A stretch of DNA of 64,000 bases from RGIG3009 sp045578425 (GTDB lineage: Bacteria; Bacillota; Clostridia; Oscillospirales; Acutalibacteraceae): NCBI GenBank assembly GCA_045578425.1, contig JAZNKF010000063.1, positions 1 through 64,000 on the forward strand, written 5' to 3'. Of this stretch, positions 17,557 to 25,898 are shown in pieces. Within the stretch, counting starts at the first letter, position 1; the number at the start of each line of letters is the position of its first letter. The position numbers and the translations under genes are program-made. The notes under the pieces were generated by a model. The model made no database searches and had not been told where the DNA came from. It worked only from the letters and a program-made list of their open reading frames with translations.

Positions 17557-18316
17557 GGTACGTTTTTTTCGTGTGATACGGGGGATTGCTACCGCGACTT
17601 TTTGGTTGGCAATATGGTGGATTCTTGCCGTAAATGTTCGACAAGAACTGTTGCTTCCCACACCGCTTTCGGTTTTGCAAACGTTGGGAGAATTGATGGT
17701 TTCACCTTTATTTTGGAAATCGGTTGCATTATCGCTTTTGCGGATTGCGGTGGGTTTTTTGGCAGCAGTGGTTGCGGGTACTATACTGGCAGTATTGTGT
17801 CACTTGCTTCCGTTATTACAAACGCTTTTTTCGCCGGTATTGCATTGTGTACGTGCCGCGCCCGTTGCCTCGTTCATTATTTTGACACTGGTATGGGTGC
17901 ATGTGGAAGCGGTACCGATTTTGATTTCCTTTTTGATGGTGTTGCCCATTGTGTTTGTGAATGTGCAAGAGGGGATTCATCGTACCGACAAACAACTGTT
18001 GGAAATGGCAAAAGCCTATTGTTTGCCGATGGGGCGTGTAATGAAACACCTCTACGTTCCGTCAATACGGCCTTTTCTGATGACCGCTTGCGTGAATGGA
18101 TTGGGTTTTGCGTGGAAATCCGGCATTGCCGCCGAGGTCATTTGTCGTCCCGATTTTTCGATTGGTCGGCAGTTGCAAAGTGCCAAATTGCTGTTGGAAA
18201 CACCCGAGGTGTTTGCTTGGACAGCGGTAGTTATTGTGTTGAGTTTGCTGTTTGAAAAGTTGTTTTTGATTGTTACTTCGCGCGTAAAAGGAGGGAATCG
18301 TCATGGTGGTACTTGA
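17546..18316 (+). CDS. ABC transporter permease, NitT/TauT type
   Basis: 256 residues with about six membrane segments. The coupling-helix (EAA-like) motif is in KAYCLPMGRVMKHLYVPSIRPFLM, and NGLGFAWKSGIAAEVICRP follows, typical of SsuC/TauC-type permeases. The start at ATG 17546 is inside the end of the substrate-binding gene and has only a weak ribosome site, so translation is probably coupled. It overlaps the ATPase gene by 14 nt. Confidence 0.92.
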   Translation: MKDKVRFFRVIRGIATATFWLAIWWILAVNVRQELLLPTPLSVLQTLGELMVSPLFWKSVALSLLRIAVGFLAAVVAGTILAVLCHLLPLLQTLFSPVLHCVRAAPVASFIILTLVWVHVEAVPILISFLMVLPIVFVNVQEGIHRTDKQLLEMAKAYCLPMGRVMKHLYVPSIRPFLMTACVNGLGFAWKSGIAAEVICRPDFSIGRQLQSAKLLLETPEVFAWTAVVIVLSLLFEKLFLIVTSRVKGGNRHGGT

Positions 18317-18869
18317 TGCGGTTTCCTTTTCGTATGGTGACAAGCCGATTTTTACCGCGTTTTCCAAAGAATTCACACTTGGCAAAACGTATGCTCTTAT
18401 TGGTCCGTCGGGGTGTGGAAAAACGACTTTGTTGCGCTTACTTGCCGGTTTGGAAACACCGCAAAGCGGCAAAGTAACGGTGCCGAAAACTGCAAAAATT
18501 ACCACGATGTTTCAAGAAAATCGGTTGTTACCGTGGCTGACGGTGCGAGAAAACGTGGAATTGGTGTTGCCGACATCAAACGATGATTTGGTGGATTGGT
18601 GTTTGGCGGCGGTGGAACTCGGTGAGTATGCAAAAAAATACCCCGCCGAACTCAGCGGCGGCATGCAACGGCGTGTTGCTTTGGCACGCGCTTTGGTTTA
18701 TGGCGGCGATATTTTGTTGTTGGACGAGCCGTTCAACGGTTTGGACGAAGCGTTAAAGGAACGGGTTGCACCGAAAATCAGGGAACGCTTTGAGGGAAAA
18801 ACTATTTTTTTGGTAACACATTCCGAAAAAGAAGCCGCGTTATTAGACAGTCTTTTGATATCGATTTAA
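18303..18869 (+). CDS. ABC transporter ATP-binding protein, NitT/TauT type
   Basis: 188 residues, about 50 shorter than many SsuB/TauB proteins because the C-terminal tail is missing. The ATPase core is complete: Walker A GPSGCGKTT, Q-loop MFQENRLLPW, signature LSGGMQRR, Walker B ILLLDEPF, D-loop NGLDE and H-loop LVTHS. It would power the importer encoded just upstream. The gene ends at a strong terminator. Confidence 0.93.
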   Translation: MVVLDAVSFSYGDKPIFTAFSKEFTLGKTYALIGPSGCGKTTLLRLLAGLETPQSGKVTVPKTAKITTMFQENRLLPWLTVRENVELVLPTSNDDLVDWCLAAVELGEYAKKYPAELSGGMQRRVALARALVYGGDILLLDEPFNGLDEALKERVAPKIRERFEGKTIFLVTHSEKEAALLDSLLISI

Positions 18870-18874
18870 CGGAA

Positions 18875-18912
18875 AAAGCAGCAGAAACGACACTTCGTTT
18901 CTGCTGCTTTTT
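18875..18912. terminator. Bidirectional terminator, ABC operon / radical SAM gene
   Basis: A 16-bp perfect stem, AAAAGCAGCAGAAACG (18875-18890) with 18897-18912, ACACTT loop, between convergent stops at 18869 and 18916. Confidence 0.92.
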
Positions 18913-18915
18913 AAC

Positions 18916-19803
18916 TTATACACCTGTTTTGTCAAACAATGGTATCATGGCGGTAGTAGCGCTTTCTCGTCCTTGCACATAACCGTCGGTGAATCCGCAG
19001 TCCAGTAAATGTTGCCACACTTTATCACATTCCCGCTGAGTTAGACGGCGAGAAAGTTCGGGAAAGTTTGGTACCGTCAACACGGGCGTGTATTGAAACA
19101 ATAAGCTAATCCAAACACCGTTTGGTAATATCTCACGCAAACGGTTGATAACCGCCATAGATTCCTTGGTGTGTCCCGGCAAGACCAAATGACGTACCAT
19201 GGTACCGCGTTGCGCAATGCCGTTATCATCTAACACCATTGGTCCGGTTTGCCGTATCATTTCGTTTATTGCTTGTTCGGCGACCGACGGATAATCCTTG
19301 GCACCGGACAAAGCGGCGGATAAGATGGGGGAAACGTATTTGAAATCGGGCAGATAAATATCCACTAACCCTTCCAAAGAGCGCAACGTTTCCACGCGTT
19401 CATAGCCGCTGCTGTTATACACAATCGGAACGGGCGGTTTGTATTGCTTTAACGCTTCTCGAATCAGCGGCACGTACGGTGTGGGGCTGACCAAATTGAT
19501 GTTATGCGCGCCTTGCTCGACCAACTCGCAAAAAATGTTGGCTAACCGCAAAGGGGCTATGGCTTTGCCCGCTACGCCGCGGCTGATGGTGTGATTTTGA
19601 CAAAAAGCGCACCCAAGAGGGCAACCGGCAAAAAACACCGTACCCGAACCGCGTGTGCCGCTGATACAAGGCTCTTCGCCGTGGTGTAGCGCCGCTCTGG
19701 CAATGTGCAGGGTGTTAGGAATTTTGCAAATGCCGTTACCGCTGTTGTCGGTGCGCACGGCACGGCAACGGCGAGGACAAAGCGAACAGATAAAATCCGA
19801 CAT
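18916..19803 (-). CDS. Radical SAM protein, PflX/PflA-like (COG1313)
   Basis: 295 residues. The radical SAM [4Fe-4S] motif is C-x3-C-x2-C in AGCPLGCAFCQNH. An additional N-terminal Cys cluster (CSLCPRRC, then GICKI) suggests a second iron-sulfur centre. Later segments NLVSPTPYVP, YNSSGYERVE, DIYLPDFKY and VRHLVLPGH match the uncharacterised pyruvate-formate-lyase-activase-like family. No glycyl radical enzyme gene is adjacent, so a target cannot be named. The start is ATG 19803, preceded by AAAGGGG; a GTG at 19812 overlaps that site. Confidence 0.88.
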   Translation of the reverse strand: MSDFICSLCPRRCRAVRTDNSGNGICKIPNTLHIARAALHHGEEPCISGTRGSGTVFFAGCPLGCAFCQNHTISRGVAGKAIAPLRLANIFCELVEQGAHNINLVSPTPYVPLIREALKQYKPPVPIVYNSSGYERVETLRSLEGLVDIYLPDFKYVSPILSAALSGAKDYPSVAEQAINEMIRQTGPMVLDDNGIAQRGTMVRHLVLPGHTKESMAVINRLREILPNGVWISLLFQYTPVLTVPNFPELSRRLTQRECDKVWQHLLDCGFTDGYVQGRESATTAMIPLFDKTGV

Positions 19804-19829
19804 CCGATACACCCCTTTCGATATGGTTT

Positions 19830-19858
19830 AGTATACGGGATTTTCAAAAGAATGGCAA
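19830..19858 (-). promoter_or_regulatory. Sigma-A promoter of the radical SAM gene
   Basis: Minus strand TTGCCA (19858-19853), 17-nt spacer, TATACT (19835-19830). It is divergent from the nrdR promoter, leaving under 20 nt between the two -35 boxes. Confidence 0.75.
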
Positions 19859-19876
19859 GTCTATTGCAAAAAAACC

Positions 19877-19905
19877 TTGATTTTTCAAGGGAAAAATGCT
19901 ATAAT
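19877..19905 (+). promoter_or_regulatory. Sigma-A promoter of nrdR
   Basis: TTGATT (19877-19882), 17-nt spacer, TATAAT (19900-19905). An inverted repeat CCTTGA-N4-TCAAGG (19875-19890) overlaps the -35 box. Confidence 0.85.
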
Positions 19906-19908
19906 TAC

Positions 19909-19922
19909 CACAATATATTGTG
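19909..19922 (+). promoter_or_regulatory. NrdR-box at the nrdR start site
   Basis: CACAATATATTGTG is a perfect 14-bp palindrome and fits the known NrdR-box consensus (ACACWATATMTWGTGT). It lies 3 nt after the -10 box, over the predicted transcription start, so NrdR should repress its own gene. Boxes usually come in pairs; the only nearby partner is the unrelated-looking inverted repeat at 19875-19890. Confidence 0.75.
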
Positions 19923-19942
19923 TTGTAAGGGGAGTGTTTTTT

Positions 19943-20395
19943 ATGAAATGTCCCTACTGTGGTTTTGCCGAAAGCAAGGTTATTGATTCGCGTCCTACCG
20001 ATGAAGGCTCACGCATTCGCCGTCGTCGGGAATGTGAGGCGTGCGCACGGCGTTTTACCACGTATGAAATCGTCGAAAGTTTACCCATTGTGGTTGTGAA
20101 AAAGGATAAATCGCGTGAAGTGTTTGACCGTGAAAAATTGTTTGACGGCATGTTACGCGCTTGCCAAAAACGTCCCGTTTCGTTGGAAGTGTTGGAACGT
20201 GCCGTAAGCGACATTGAAGCGCAACTCCAAAATTCGTTGGACCGCGAAATTCCCGCCAAACAAATTGGGGAATACGCCATGGAAAAACTGCGCGAAATTG
20301 ACGAGGTTGCCTACGTTCGCTTTGCCTCGGTTTACCGTCAGTTCAAAGATGTGCAATCCTTTAAAGACGAAATTTCCCGCCTGATGGACAAATAA
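19943..20395 (+). CDS. nrdR: Transcriptional repressor NrdR
   Basis: 150 residues, full length. NrdR represses ribonucleotide reductase genes in response to ATP/dATP. The N-terminal zinc ribbon has CPYCGF and CEAC pairs with RIRRRREC between. The ATP-cone domain (about 49-139) includes VVKKDKSREVFDREKLFDGM and IGEYAMEKLREIDEVAYVRFASVYRQF. The ATG at 19943 follows AAGGGGAG. Its own promoter carries an NrdR-box. No nrd structural gene is in the window. Confidence 0.97.
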   Translation: MKCPYCGFAESKVIDSRPTDEGSRIRRRRECEACARRFTTYEIVESLPIVVVKKDKSREVFDREKLFDGMLRACQKRPVSLEVLERAVSDIEAQLQNSLDREIPAKQIGEYAMEKLREIDEVAYVRFASVYRQFKDVQSFKDEISRLMDK

Positions 20396-20400
20396 AACCA

Positions 20401-20430
20401 TAACCGATGCAACCGTGGTTGCATCGGTTA
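20401..20430 (+). terminator. Terminator after nrdR
   Basis: A 13-bp stem, TAACCGATGCAAC (20401-20413) with 20418-20430, CGTG loop, followed by TTTTTTG. Confidence 0.92.
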
Positions 20431-20472
20431 TTTTTTGTTACAAAAAATTCACAGTTTATCGTGCTTTTTTCG

Positions 20473-20502
20473 TTGACAAGAGTGGGGCAATACCGTTATA
20501 CT
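20473..20502 (+). promoter_or_regulatory. Sigma-A promoter of the marR-ABC-ABC operon
   Basis: TTGACA (20473-20478), 18-nt spacer, TATACT (20497-20502). The start is expected near 20509. Confidence 0.8.
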
Positions 20503-20515
20503 GATTACTGTTATT

Positions 20516-20531
20516 TGTTAGCCAACTAACA
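20516..20531 (+). promoter_or_regulatory. Probable MarR operator
   Basis: TGTTAG-CCAA-CTAACA is a perfect inverted repeat with 6-bp arms. It sits about +8 to +23 of the predicted transcript and 24 nt before the MarR start codon. This is the position expected for autorepression. Confidence 0.65.
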
Positions 20532-20554
20532 TTTTTTGGGGAAAGGACGACACT

Positions 20555-21001
20555 ATGCACGAAAAACGCATCGGCGTGGCTATCCGCGCGGTAAGCAACC
20601 GCATTCGCCGTCACATGGACCAAACGGCAGTCAAAAACGATATTGACGCCCTCACGGGTATGCACGGGTACATTATCGGCTTTTTGGCGCATCGCAAAAA
20701 CGAGAAAATTTATCAACGGGATATTGAACGCGAATTTTCCATTCGCCGTTCCACCGTTTCGCAGATTTTGCAGCGGATGGAGCGCAATGGCTTGATTGTA
20801 CGGGAAAGCGTGGAACAAGATGCACGACTGAAATGTATTTGTTTAACCGAAAAAGCTTGGTCACTTCACTGCCGTGTGGAAGAAGAACATGCCGAGCTGG
20901 AAACGTGTATGAAGCGGGGGCTTTCCCACACGGAACTCGCTACTTTTTTTAAAGTGATTGAAAAAATCCAAAAAAATCTGGAAGGAGGAACAACCCTATG
21001 A
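20555..21001 (+). CDS. MarR family transcriptional regulator
   Basis: 148 residues. The winged-helix core reads YQRDIEREFSIRRSTVSQILQRMERNGLIVRE, with the wing SVEQDARLKCICLTEKA. The flanking N- and C-terminal helices would form the dimer. It overlaps the first ABC gene by 4 nt (ATGA), and a palindrome lies between its promoter and start. It is therefore very probably the repressor of its own operon and would release DNA when a drug-like ligand binds, as in related MarR-ABC operons. Confidence 0.92.
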   Translation: MHEKRIGVAIRAVSNRIRRHMDQTAVKNDIDALTGMHGYIIGFLAHRKNEKIYQRDIEREFSIRRSTVSQILQRMERNGLIVRESVEQDARLKCICLTEKAWSLHCRVEEEHAELETCMKRGLSHTELATFFKVIEKIQKNLEGGTTL

Positions 21002-22725
21002 TAAAACGATTGGCACGCAGTGTGCGGCAATATAAAAAGAACGCGTTGTTGGCACCTGCCTTTGTCACCATGGAAGCCGTACTCGAAGTACTTATTCCGT
21101 TTTTGATGGCGTATTTGGTGGATAACGGTATCGAAAAAGGGAACATGGCGTACGTTTGGGCAATGGGCGGTGTGCTGGTACTGTGTGCGTTGCTCTCGCT
21201 TTGTTGCGGTGCTTTGTCCGGTAAACACGCTGCCATTGCTTCGGCAGGGTTTGCGCGCAATTTGCGGCATGATATGTACCACGCGTTGCAGGAGTATTCT
21301 TTTTCTAATATCGACAAATTTTCTACCGCCAGTTTGATCACCCGCATGACTACCGATGTGATGCACTTGCAAAACTCATTTCAAATGATTATTCGTATTA
21401 CAGTGCGTTCTCCTGCTTTGCTATTGTTTTCTTTGATTATGGCATTTAATGTGAGTCCCAAATTATCGCTGGTCTTTTTAGCGGTTGCCCCGTTTTTGGG
21501 AGTGGGGTTGTATTTGGTGATTCGGTTTACGTTTCCGATATTTACGCGCATGTTCAAAAAGTTTGACCGCATGAATACCATTGTGCAAGAAAACTTGCGC
21601 GGTATTCGTGTGGTAAAAACCTTTGTCCGCGAAGAACACGAAACTGACAAATTCCAAGACGTTTCCAAAGCAATTTACAAAGATTCCTGTGCGGCGGAAC
21701 GCTTGCTGGCGTTTAATGCCCCGCTGATGCAGATCAGCATGTATGCGTGTATTTTATTATTATCGTGGTTTGGCGCTAAATTGTTGGTGAACGGTTCGGG
21801 ATTGACAATTGGACAACTGATGAGCTTGTTTACTTATGTGCAACAAATTTTGATGAGTTTGATGATGATTTCGATGGTACTGGTTATGATTACCATGTCC
21901 CGTGCATCGGCACAGCGTGTTACCGAAGTGTTAAATGAGCAAAGCGATATCGGGGACGGCACGGTAGATACCGTAAAATCGGGGGATATTTGTTTTGAAA
22001 ACGTGACATTTTCGTACGGTGTTTCCACGGGTAAACCGGCACTGGATAATGTGTCGCTTACCATTCGTTCCGGTGAAACCGTTGGCATTATCGGCGGTAC
22101 CGGCAGTTCCAAAAGTACCTTGGTGCAGCTAATTCCTCGCTTGTACGATGTGACCGACGGCCGCGTGTTGGTTGGTGGTGTCGACGTGCGGGAATACCGT
22201 TTGCAAACGCTCAGAAATAACGTTGCTATGGTGCTGCAAAAGAATGAGTTGTTTTCGGGTTCCATCAAAGATAATTTGCGTTGGGGCAAGGAAGATGCCA
22301 CCGATGAACAAATCGAACACGCTTGTCATTTGGCGCAGGCGGATGAGTTTATCAAAACCTTACCCGATGGGTATGATACGTATATTGAACAAGGCGGTGC
22401 CAACGTATCCGGCGGTCAAAAACAGCGGTTGTGTATTGCGCGCGCCTTGCTCAAAAACCCGCGCATTTTGATTTTGGACGAATCGACCAGCGCAGTGGAT
22501 ACCCACACCGACAGTTTGATTCGTCGCGCCTTCCGTGAAGAATTGCCCGATACCACCAAACTGATTATTGCACAACGTATTTCTTCGGTGCAAGACGCCG
22601 ACAAAATTGTGGTGTTGGAAGAAGGGCGCATCAGTGCGGTGGGAACGCATGCGGAATTGTTACAAACTTCTCCCATTTATCAAAGTGTTTATCGTTCGCA
22701 ACAAAAAGGAGGTGAGCCGGCATGA
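20998..22725 (+). CDS. ABC exporter half-transporter, subunit 1
   Basis: 575 residues: six membrane segments (about 1-320) then an ATPase domain. The ATP-binding motifs are partly non-canonical. Walker A is GGTGSSKST, with Ser at the usual last Gly, and the switch region reads IIAQRISSV, with Gln for the H-loop His. The signature VSGGQKQR and Walker B LILDEST are standard. Heterodimeric multidrug exporters of the LmrCD/BmrCD/TM287-288 type carry one degenerate ATP site, and this chain would contribute to it. It is translationally coupled to both neighbours by 4-nt overlaps. Confidence 0.93.
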   Translation: MIKRLARSVRQYKKNALLAPAFVTMEAVLEVLIPFLMAYLVDNGIEKGNMAYVWAMGGVLVLCALLSLCCGALSGKHAAIASAGFARNLRHDMYHALQEYSFSNIDKFSTASLITRMTTDVMHLQNSFQMIIRITVRSPALLLFSLIMAFNVSPKLSLVFLAVAPFLGVGLYLVIRFTFPIFTRMFKKFDRMNTIVQENLRGIRVVKTFVREEHETDKFQDVSKAIYKDSCAAERLLAFNAPLMQISMYACILLLSWFGAKLLVNGSGLTIGQLMSLFTYVQQILMSLMMISMVLVMITMSRASAQRVTEVLNEQSDIGDGTVDTVKSGDICFENVTFSYGVSTGKPALDNVSLTIRSGETVGIIGGTGSSKSTLVQLIPRLYDVTDGRVLVGGVDVREYRLQTLRNNVAMVLQKNELFSGSIKDNLRWGKEDATDEQIEHACHLAQADEFIKTLPDGYDTYIEQGGANVSGGQKQRLCIARALLKNPRILILDESTSAVDTHTDSLIRRAFREELPDTTKLIIAQRISSVQDADKIVVLEEGRISAVGTHAELLQTSPIYQSVYRSQQKGGEPA

Positions 22726-24647
22726 CACCCTCCAAAAATAATACTCCCAAACCACATGGGCCGGGTGCTCGTATGGCAAACATGGGGCCACGTCCGAAAA
22801 TGGATAAAGCAACTGCCGCGCGATTGCTGAAATTGGTGTTTGTTCCCAACTGGGTTGCTTTTCTTATTGTGTTTGCGTGCATCGGCGTGAGTACGTTTGC
22901 CAACGTGCAAGGGTCTTTGTTTTTAAAGACTTTGATTGACGACTACATTCGCCCCATGCTGGATGGTCAATCCTTGTTTCCCGAACTGTTAAAAGCTATT
23001 TTTAGGGTAGCAGGTATTTACGTTATCGGCATTGCTTCGACGTTGTTATACAATCTTATCATGGTGGGAATCACACAACGCGTGATGAAAAACGTGCGAG
23101 ACCGTATGTTCAAACACATGCAGACGTTGCCGATACGTTTTTTCGATACCCACACCAACGGCGACATCATGAGTTGCTACACGAACGATACCGATACTTT
23201 ACGTCAAATGATTTCGCAAAGTATTCCGCAAGCAGTGTCGTCCCTCATTACGATTATTTCAGTTTTGATTGCCATGTTTAAAACCAGTTGGCAACTTACC
23301 GTTTTCGTGTTGGTATACGCGGTGCTGATGATGGTGATTTCCAAAAACATCGGCGCGCGCTGCGGCAAGTTTTTTGTCAAGCAACAACAAGCCATCGGTG
23401 CGGTCAACGGTTATGTGGAAGAAATGATTCACGGGCAAAAAGTTATTAAGGTGTTTTGCCATGAGGACATTGCCAAACGCGAATTTGATGCACTCAATGA
23501 TGAGTTATGCGAAAACGCCACGCAGGCCAACAAATTTGCTAATATCCTGATGCCGATTATGGGAAACATGGGGCATTTACAGTATGTGCTGATTGCAACA
23601 CTCGGCGGTACCATGGCAACGTTTGGGCTGGGCGGTATTACGCTTGGCGGTATTGCGTCCTTTTTGCAATTGAGCAAAAACTTCAATATGCCGCTCAATC
23701 AAATTTCGCAACAAATCAATGCGGTGATTATGTCACTGGCAGGTGCCAAACGTATTTTTGAATTGTACGACGAAATTTCCGAAACCGACGAAGGCTATGT
23801 TACCTTGGTAAATACCAAAGAAGAAAACGGTACGTTGTGCGAAACCGATGAACGTACCGGCAACTGGGCATGGCGGCATCCTCACCAAGACGGAACCGTT
23901 ACCTACACGCCGTTGCAGGGTGACGTACAGTTGACAAACGTGGATTTTGGTTACGTGCCGGAAAAACAGGTGCTGTGCGACGTAACGTTGTATGCTAAGC
24001 CGGGCCAAAAAGTAGCGTTTGTCGGCGCAACCGGTGCGGGTAAGACAACCATTACCAATTTGATTAACCGTTTTTATGACATTGCCGATGGTAAAATACG
24101 GTATGACGGCATTAACATCAATAAAATTTGCAAAAATGACCTTCGCCGTTCGTTGGGGGTTGTGTTACAAGACGTGCATCTGTTTACCGGAACGGTGATG
24201 GAAAATATCCGCTACGGTAATTTGAACGCTACCGACGAAGAAGTATATGCCGCGGCACGCCTTGCCAATGCCGATGGTTTTATTTCGCGTTTGCCGCAAG
24301 GATATCAAACGATTCTCACGGCAGATGGTGCGCATTTGTCGCAAGGACAGCGGCAGTTGTTGTCGATTGCCCGTGCCGCCGTTGCCGACCCGCCGGTGAT
24401 GATACTGGACGAGGCAACATCCAGCATCGACACCCATACCGAAGCATTGGTGCAGCAGGGTATGGACCGTCTTATGAAAGGCAGAACGGTTTTTGTCATT
24501 GCTCACCGTTTATCAACGGTGCAAAACTCAGATGTGATTATGGTACTCGACCACGGACGCATTATTGAGCGAGGCAATCACGATGAACTTATTGCCCAAA
24601 AGGGACAATATTATCGCTTGTATACCGGTGCTTTTGAGCTGGAATAA
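22722..24647 (+). CDS. ABC exporter half-transporter, subunit 2
   Basis: 641 residues. An N-terminal extension of about 45 residues (Pro/Lys-rich: NNTPKPHGPGARMANMGP) precedes six membrane segments and the ATPase domain. Walker A GATGAGKTT, Walker B MILDEAT and H-loop VIAHRLS are canonical, while the signature is LSQGQRQL instead of LSGGQ. An insertion rich in Glu/Thr lies between the membrane and ATPase domains (about residues 355-395). With the preceding gene it should form a heterodimeric drug or lipid exporter under MarR control. Confidence 0.93.
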   Translation: MTPSKNNTPKPHGPGARMANMGPRPKMDKATAARLLKLVFVPNWVAFLIVFACIGVSTFANVQGSLFLKTLIDDYIRPMLDGQSLFPELLKAIFRVAGIYVIGIASTLLYNLIMVGITQRVMKNVRDRMFKHMQTLPIRFFDTHTNGDIMSCYTNDTDTLRQMISQSIPQAVSSLITIISVLIAMFKTSWQLTVFVLVYAVLMMVISKNIGARCGKFFVKQQQAIGAVNGYVEEMIHGQKVIKVFCHEDIAKREFDALNDELCENATQANKFANILMPIMGNMGHLQYVLIATLGGTMATFGLGGITLGGIASFLQLSKNFNMPLNQISQQINAVIMSLAGAKRIFELYDEISETDEGYVTLVNTKEENGTLCETDERTGNWAWRHPHQDGTVTYTPLQGDVQLTNVDFGYVPEKQVLCDVTLYAKPGQKVAFVGATGAGKTTITNLINRFYDIADGKIRYDGININKICKNDLRRSLGVVLQDVHLFTGTVMENIRYGNLNATDEEVYAAARLANADGFISRLPQGYQTILTADGAHLSQGQRQLLSIARAAVADPPVMILDEATSSIDTHTEALVQQGMDRLMKGRTVFVIAHRLSTVQNSDVIMVLDHGRIIERGNHDELIAQKGQYYRLYTGAFELE

Positions 24648-24653
24648 AGAACA

Positions 24654-24685
24654 AAGGATACCTTTCACGAAAGAAAGGTATCCTT
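24654..24685. terminator. Terminator shared by the ABC exporter operon and the SLOG gene
   Basis: A 13-bp perfect stem, AAGGATACCTTTC (24654-24666) with 24673-24685, ACGAAA loop, followed by GTTTTTTTT on the plus strand. The last codons and stop of the minus-strand SLOG gene (24665 onward) overlap it. Confidence 0.9.
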
Positions 24686-25021
24686 GTTTTTTTTCAAGAC
24701 AAAAATGCGAAGCGGGGTATTTGTTTTTTTACAATAATCAATCACAAAGCGTGTACCGTGTGAACTGCCGTCCCAAAAAACTAACACTAAATCGGCATGG
24801 TCAACAATTTGGCGGTTACGTAAAAGCGGTGCGGCGCGACCGTAGCGCGGATAATCCGGTAAAAATTCGGTGAGTTTTATACCGTGTTGTCGTGCAAAAA
24901 AACGGGTATACGTATCCACGCCTTTGGCAGCACCCGACACCAGTTCATCGGTTTCCGGCGGCAGGATGGTTTCCAGCGGAATATTGTTAATGGTACGTGA
25001 GCCAACCACAGCCACTTTCAT
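24665..25021 (-). CDS. SLOG-domain protein (DprA/DUF2493-like)
   Basis: 118 residues, a single small Rossmann-like SLOG domain. Seen are VAVVGSRTI at the N-terminus, VSGAAKGVDTYTRFFA (the G-x-A-x-G-x-D nucleotide-binding loop) and LVLVFWDGSSHGT. Such domains bind nucleotide-like ligands; stand-alone versions are mostly uncharacterised. GAGGTG precedes the ATG at 25021. The last codons, through KDTFLS, run into the terminator stem. Confidence 0.82.
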   Translation of the reverse strand: MKVAVVGSRTINNIPLETILPPETDELVSGAAKGVDTYTRFFARQHGIKLTEFLPDYPRYGRAAPLLRNRQIVDHADLVLVFWDGSSHGTRFVIDYCKKTNTPLRIFVLKKNKDTFLS

Positions 25022-25046
25022 ACCGACACCTCACAATCCGATTATC

Positions 25047-25075
25047 AGTATACACCAAAAGTGCTCTGTTTTCAA
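25047..25075 (-). promoter_or_regulatory. Sigma-A promoter of the SLOG gene
   Basis: Minus strand TTGAAA (25075-25070), 17-nt spacer, TATACT (25052-25047). It is back to back with the esterase promoter. Confidence 0.75.
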
Positions 25076-25086
25076 CCGTTATTGTA

Positions 25087-25115
25087 TTGACTTGAATTTG
25101 AAAATACGGTATACT
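25087..25115 (+). promoter_or_regulatory. Sigma-A promoter of the esterase-lipoprotein pair
   Basis: TTGACT (25087-25092), 17-nt spacer, TATACT (25110-25115). Confidence 0.8.
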
Positions 25116-25139
25116 TTACAGGGAAAAGAGGCAATGCCT

Positions 25140-25898
25140 ATGATTATAAAACAAGTGGATACGCGTTTGGTGGCTTATTTGCCCGAAACTCGCAGCAGTG
25201 ATATGGCAATCATCATTTTCCCGGGTGGCGGCTATACCTGCCGAGCGGAGCATGAAGGGGAAGGCTATGCCACCGTGTTTAACGAATGGGGTATTACCGC
25301 GTTTGTTTCGCAGTATCGTGTTTCGCCCGACTTGTTTCCTGCGCCGCTCGAAGATGCTCGTAACGCGGTACGCCACGTTCGTGCACATGCCGAAGAATAT
25401 GGCATCGACCCGCAAAAAATTGTGGTGATCGGCTCGTCTGCCGGCGGACATTTGGCGGCATTGCTTTGCACCTATACCGCTGCTTTGGAAGGGGAAACCG
25501 ATACTTTTGCAGAGTATTGTCCCAATGCGCAAGTGTTGTGCTATCCGGTGATTTGTTCACCGCAAAGTGTGGGTATCAGTCACGTTGGCAGTTATGAATA
25601 TTTGTTGGGTACTCGCGATAAAGAATATTGCATGGCATACGACCCTGCACTTTTGGTAAACGAGCAAACGCCTCCTGCTTTTATATGGCATACAGCCGAA
25701 GATGCAGGGGTGAACGTCATCAACAGTTATACCTATGCCACGGCTTTGAAAAAATGTGATATTCCCACTGAGTTACACGTGTTTCCCCACGGTTGGCACG
25801 GATTGGGTATGCGCGACGATTATCCGCATGTTAAACAGTGGGTACCATTGTTAAAAAAATGGTTGCAATATATGAATTTTTTGGAGAAAACTGTATGA
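25140..25898 (+). CDS. Alpha/beta hydrolase, acetyl-esterase-like
   Basis: 252 residues. The oxyanion segment is IIFPGGGYTC, the nucleophile elbow GSSAGGH, and the catalytic His is in FPHGWHG. It resembles the BD-FAE/Axe-type esterases that remove acyl groups from sugars or xylan, but no secretion signal is present, so it acts in the cytoplasm. There are two candidate ATGs (25134 and 25140); AGAGG is 8 nt before the second, which I prefer. It overlaps the next gene by 4 nt (ATGA). Confidence 0.88.
   Translation: MIIKQVDTRLVAYLPETRSSDMAIIIFPGGGYTCRAEHEGEGYATVFNEWGITAFVSQYRVSPDLFPAPLEDARNAVRHVRAHAEEYGIDPQKIVVIGSSAGGHLAALLCTYTAALEGETDTFAEYCPNAQVLCYPVICSPQSVGISHVGSYEYLLGTRDKEYCMAYDPALLVNEQTPPAFIWHTAEDAGVNVINSYTYATALKKCDIPTELHVFPHGWHGLGMRDDYPHVKQWVPLLKKWLQYMNFLEKTV

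Noticed and set aside
17602..18255. 217-codon frame overlapping the ABC permease
   Set aside because: Out of frame with a clear permease; Gly/Cys/Phe-rich shadow translation.
20998..22725. Gln instead of His in the H-loop of exporter subunit 1 as a damaged gene
   Set aside because: Degenerate ATP sites in one half of heterodimeric exporters are normal, so the change is expected rather than a defect.
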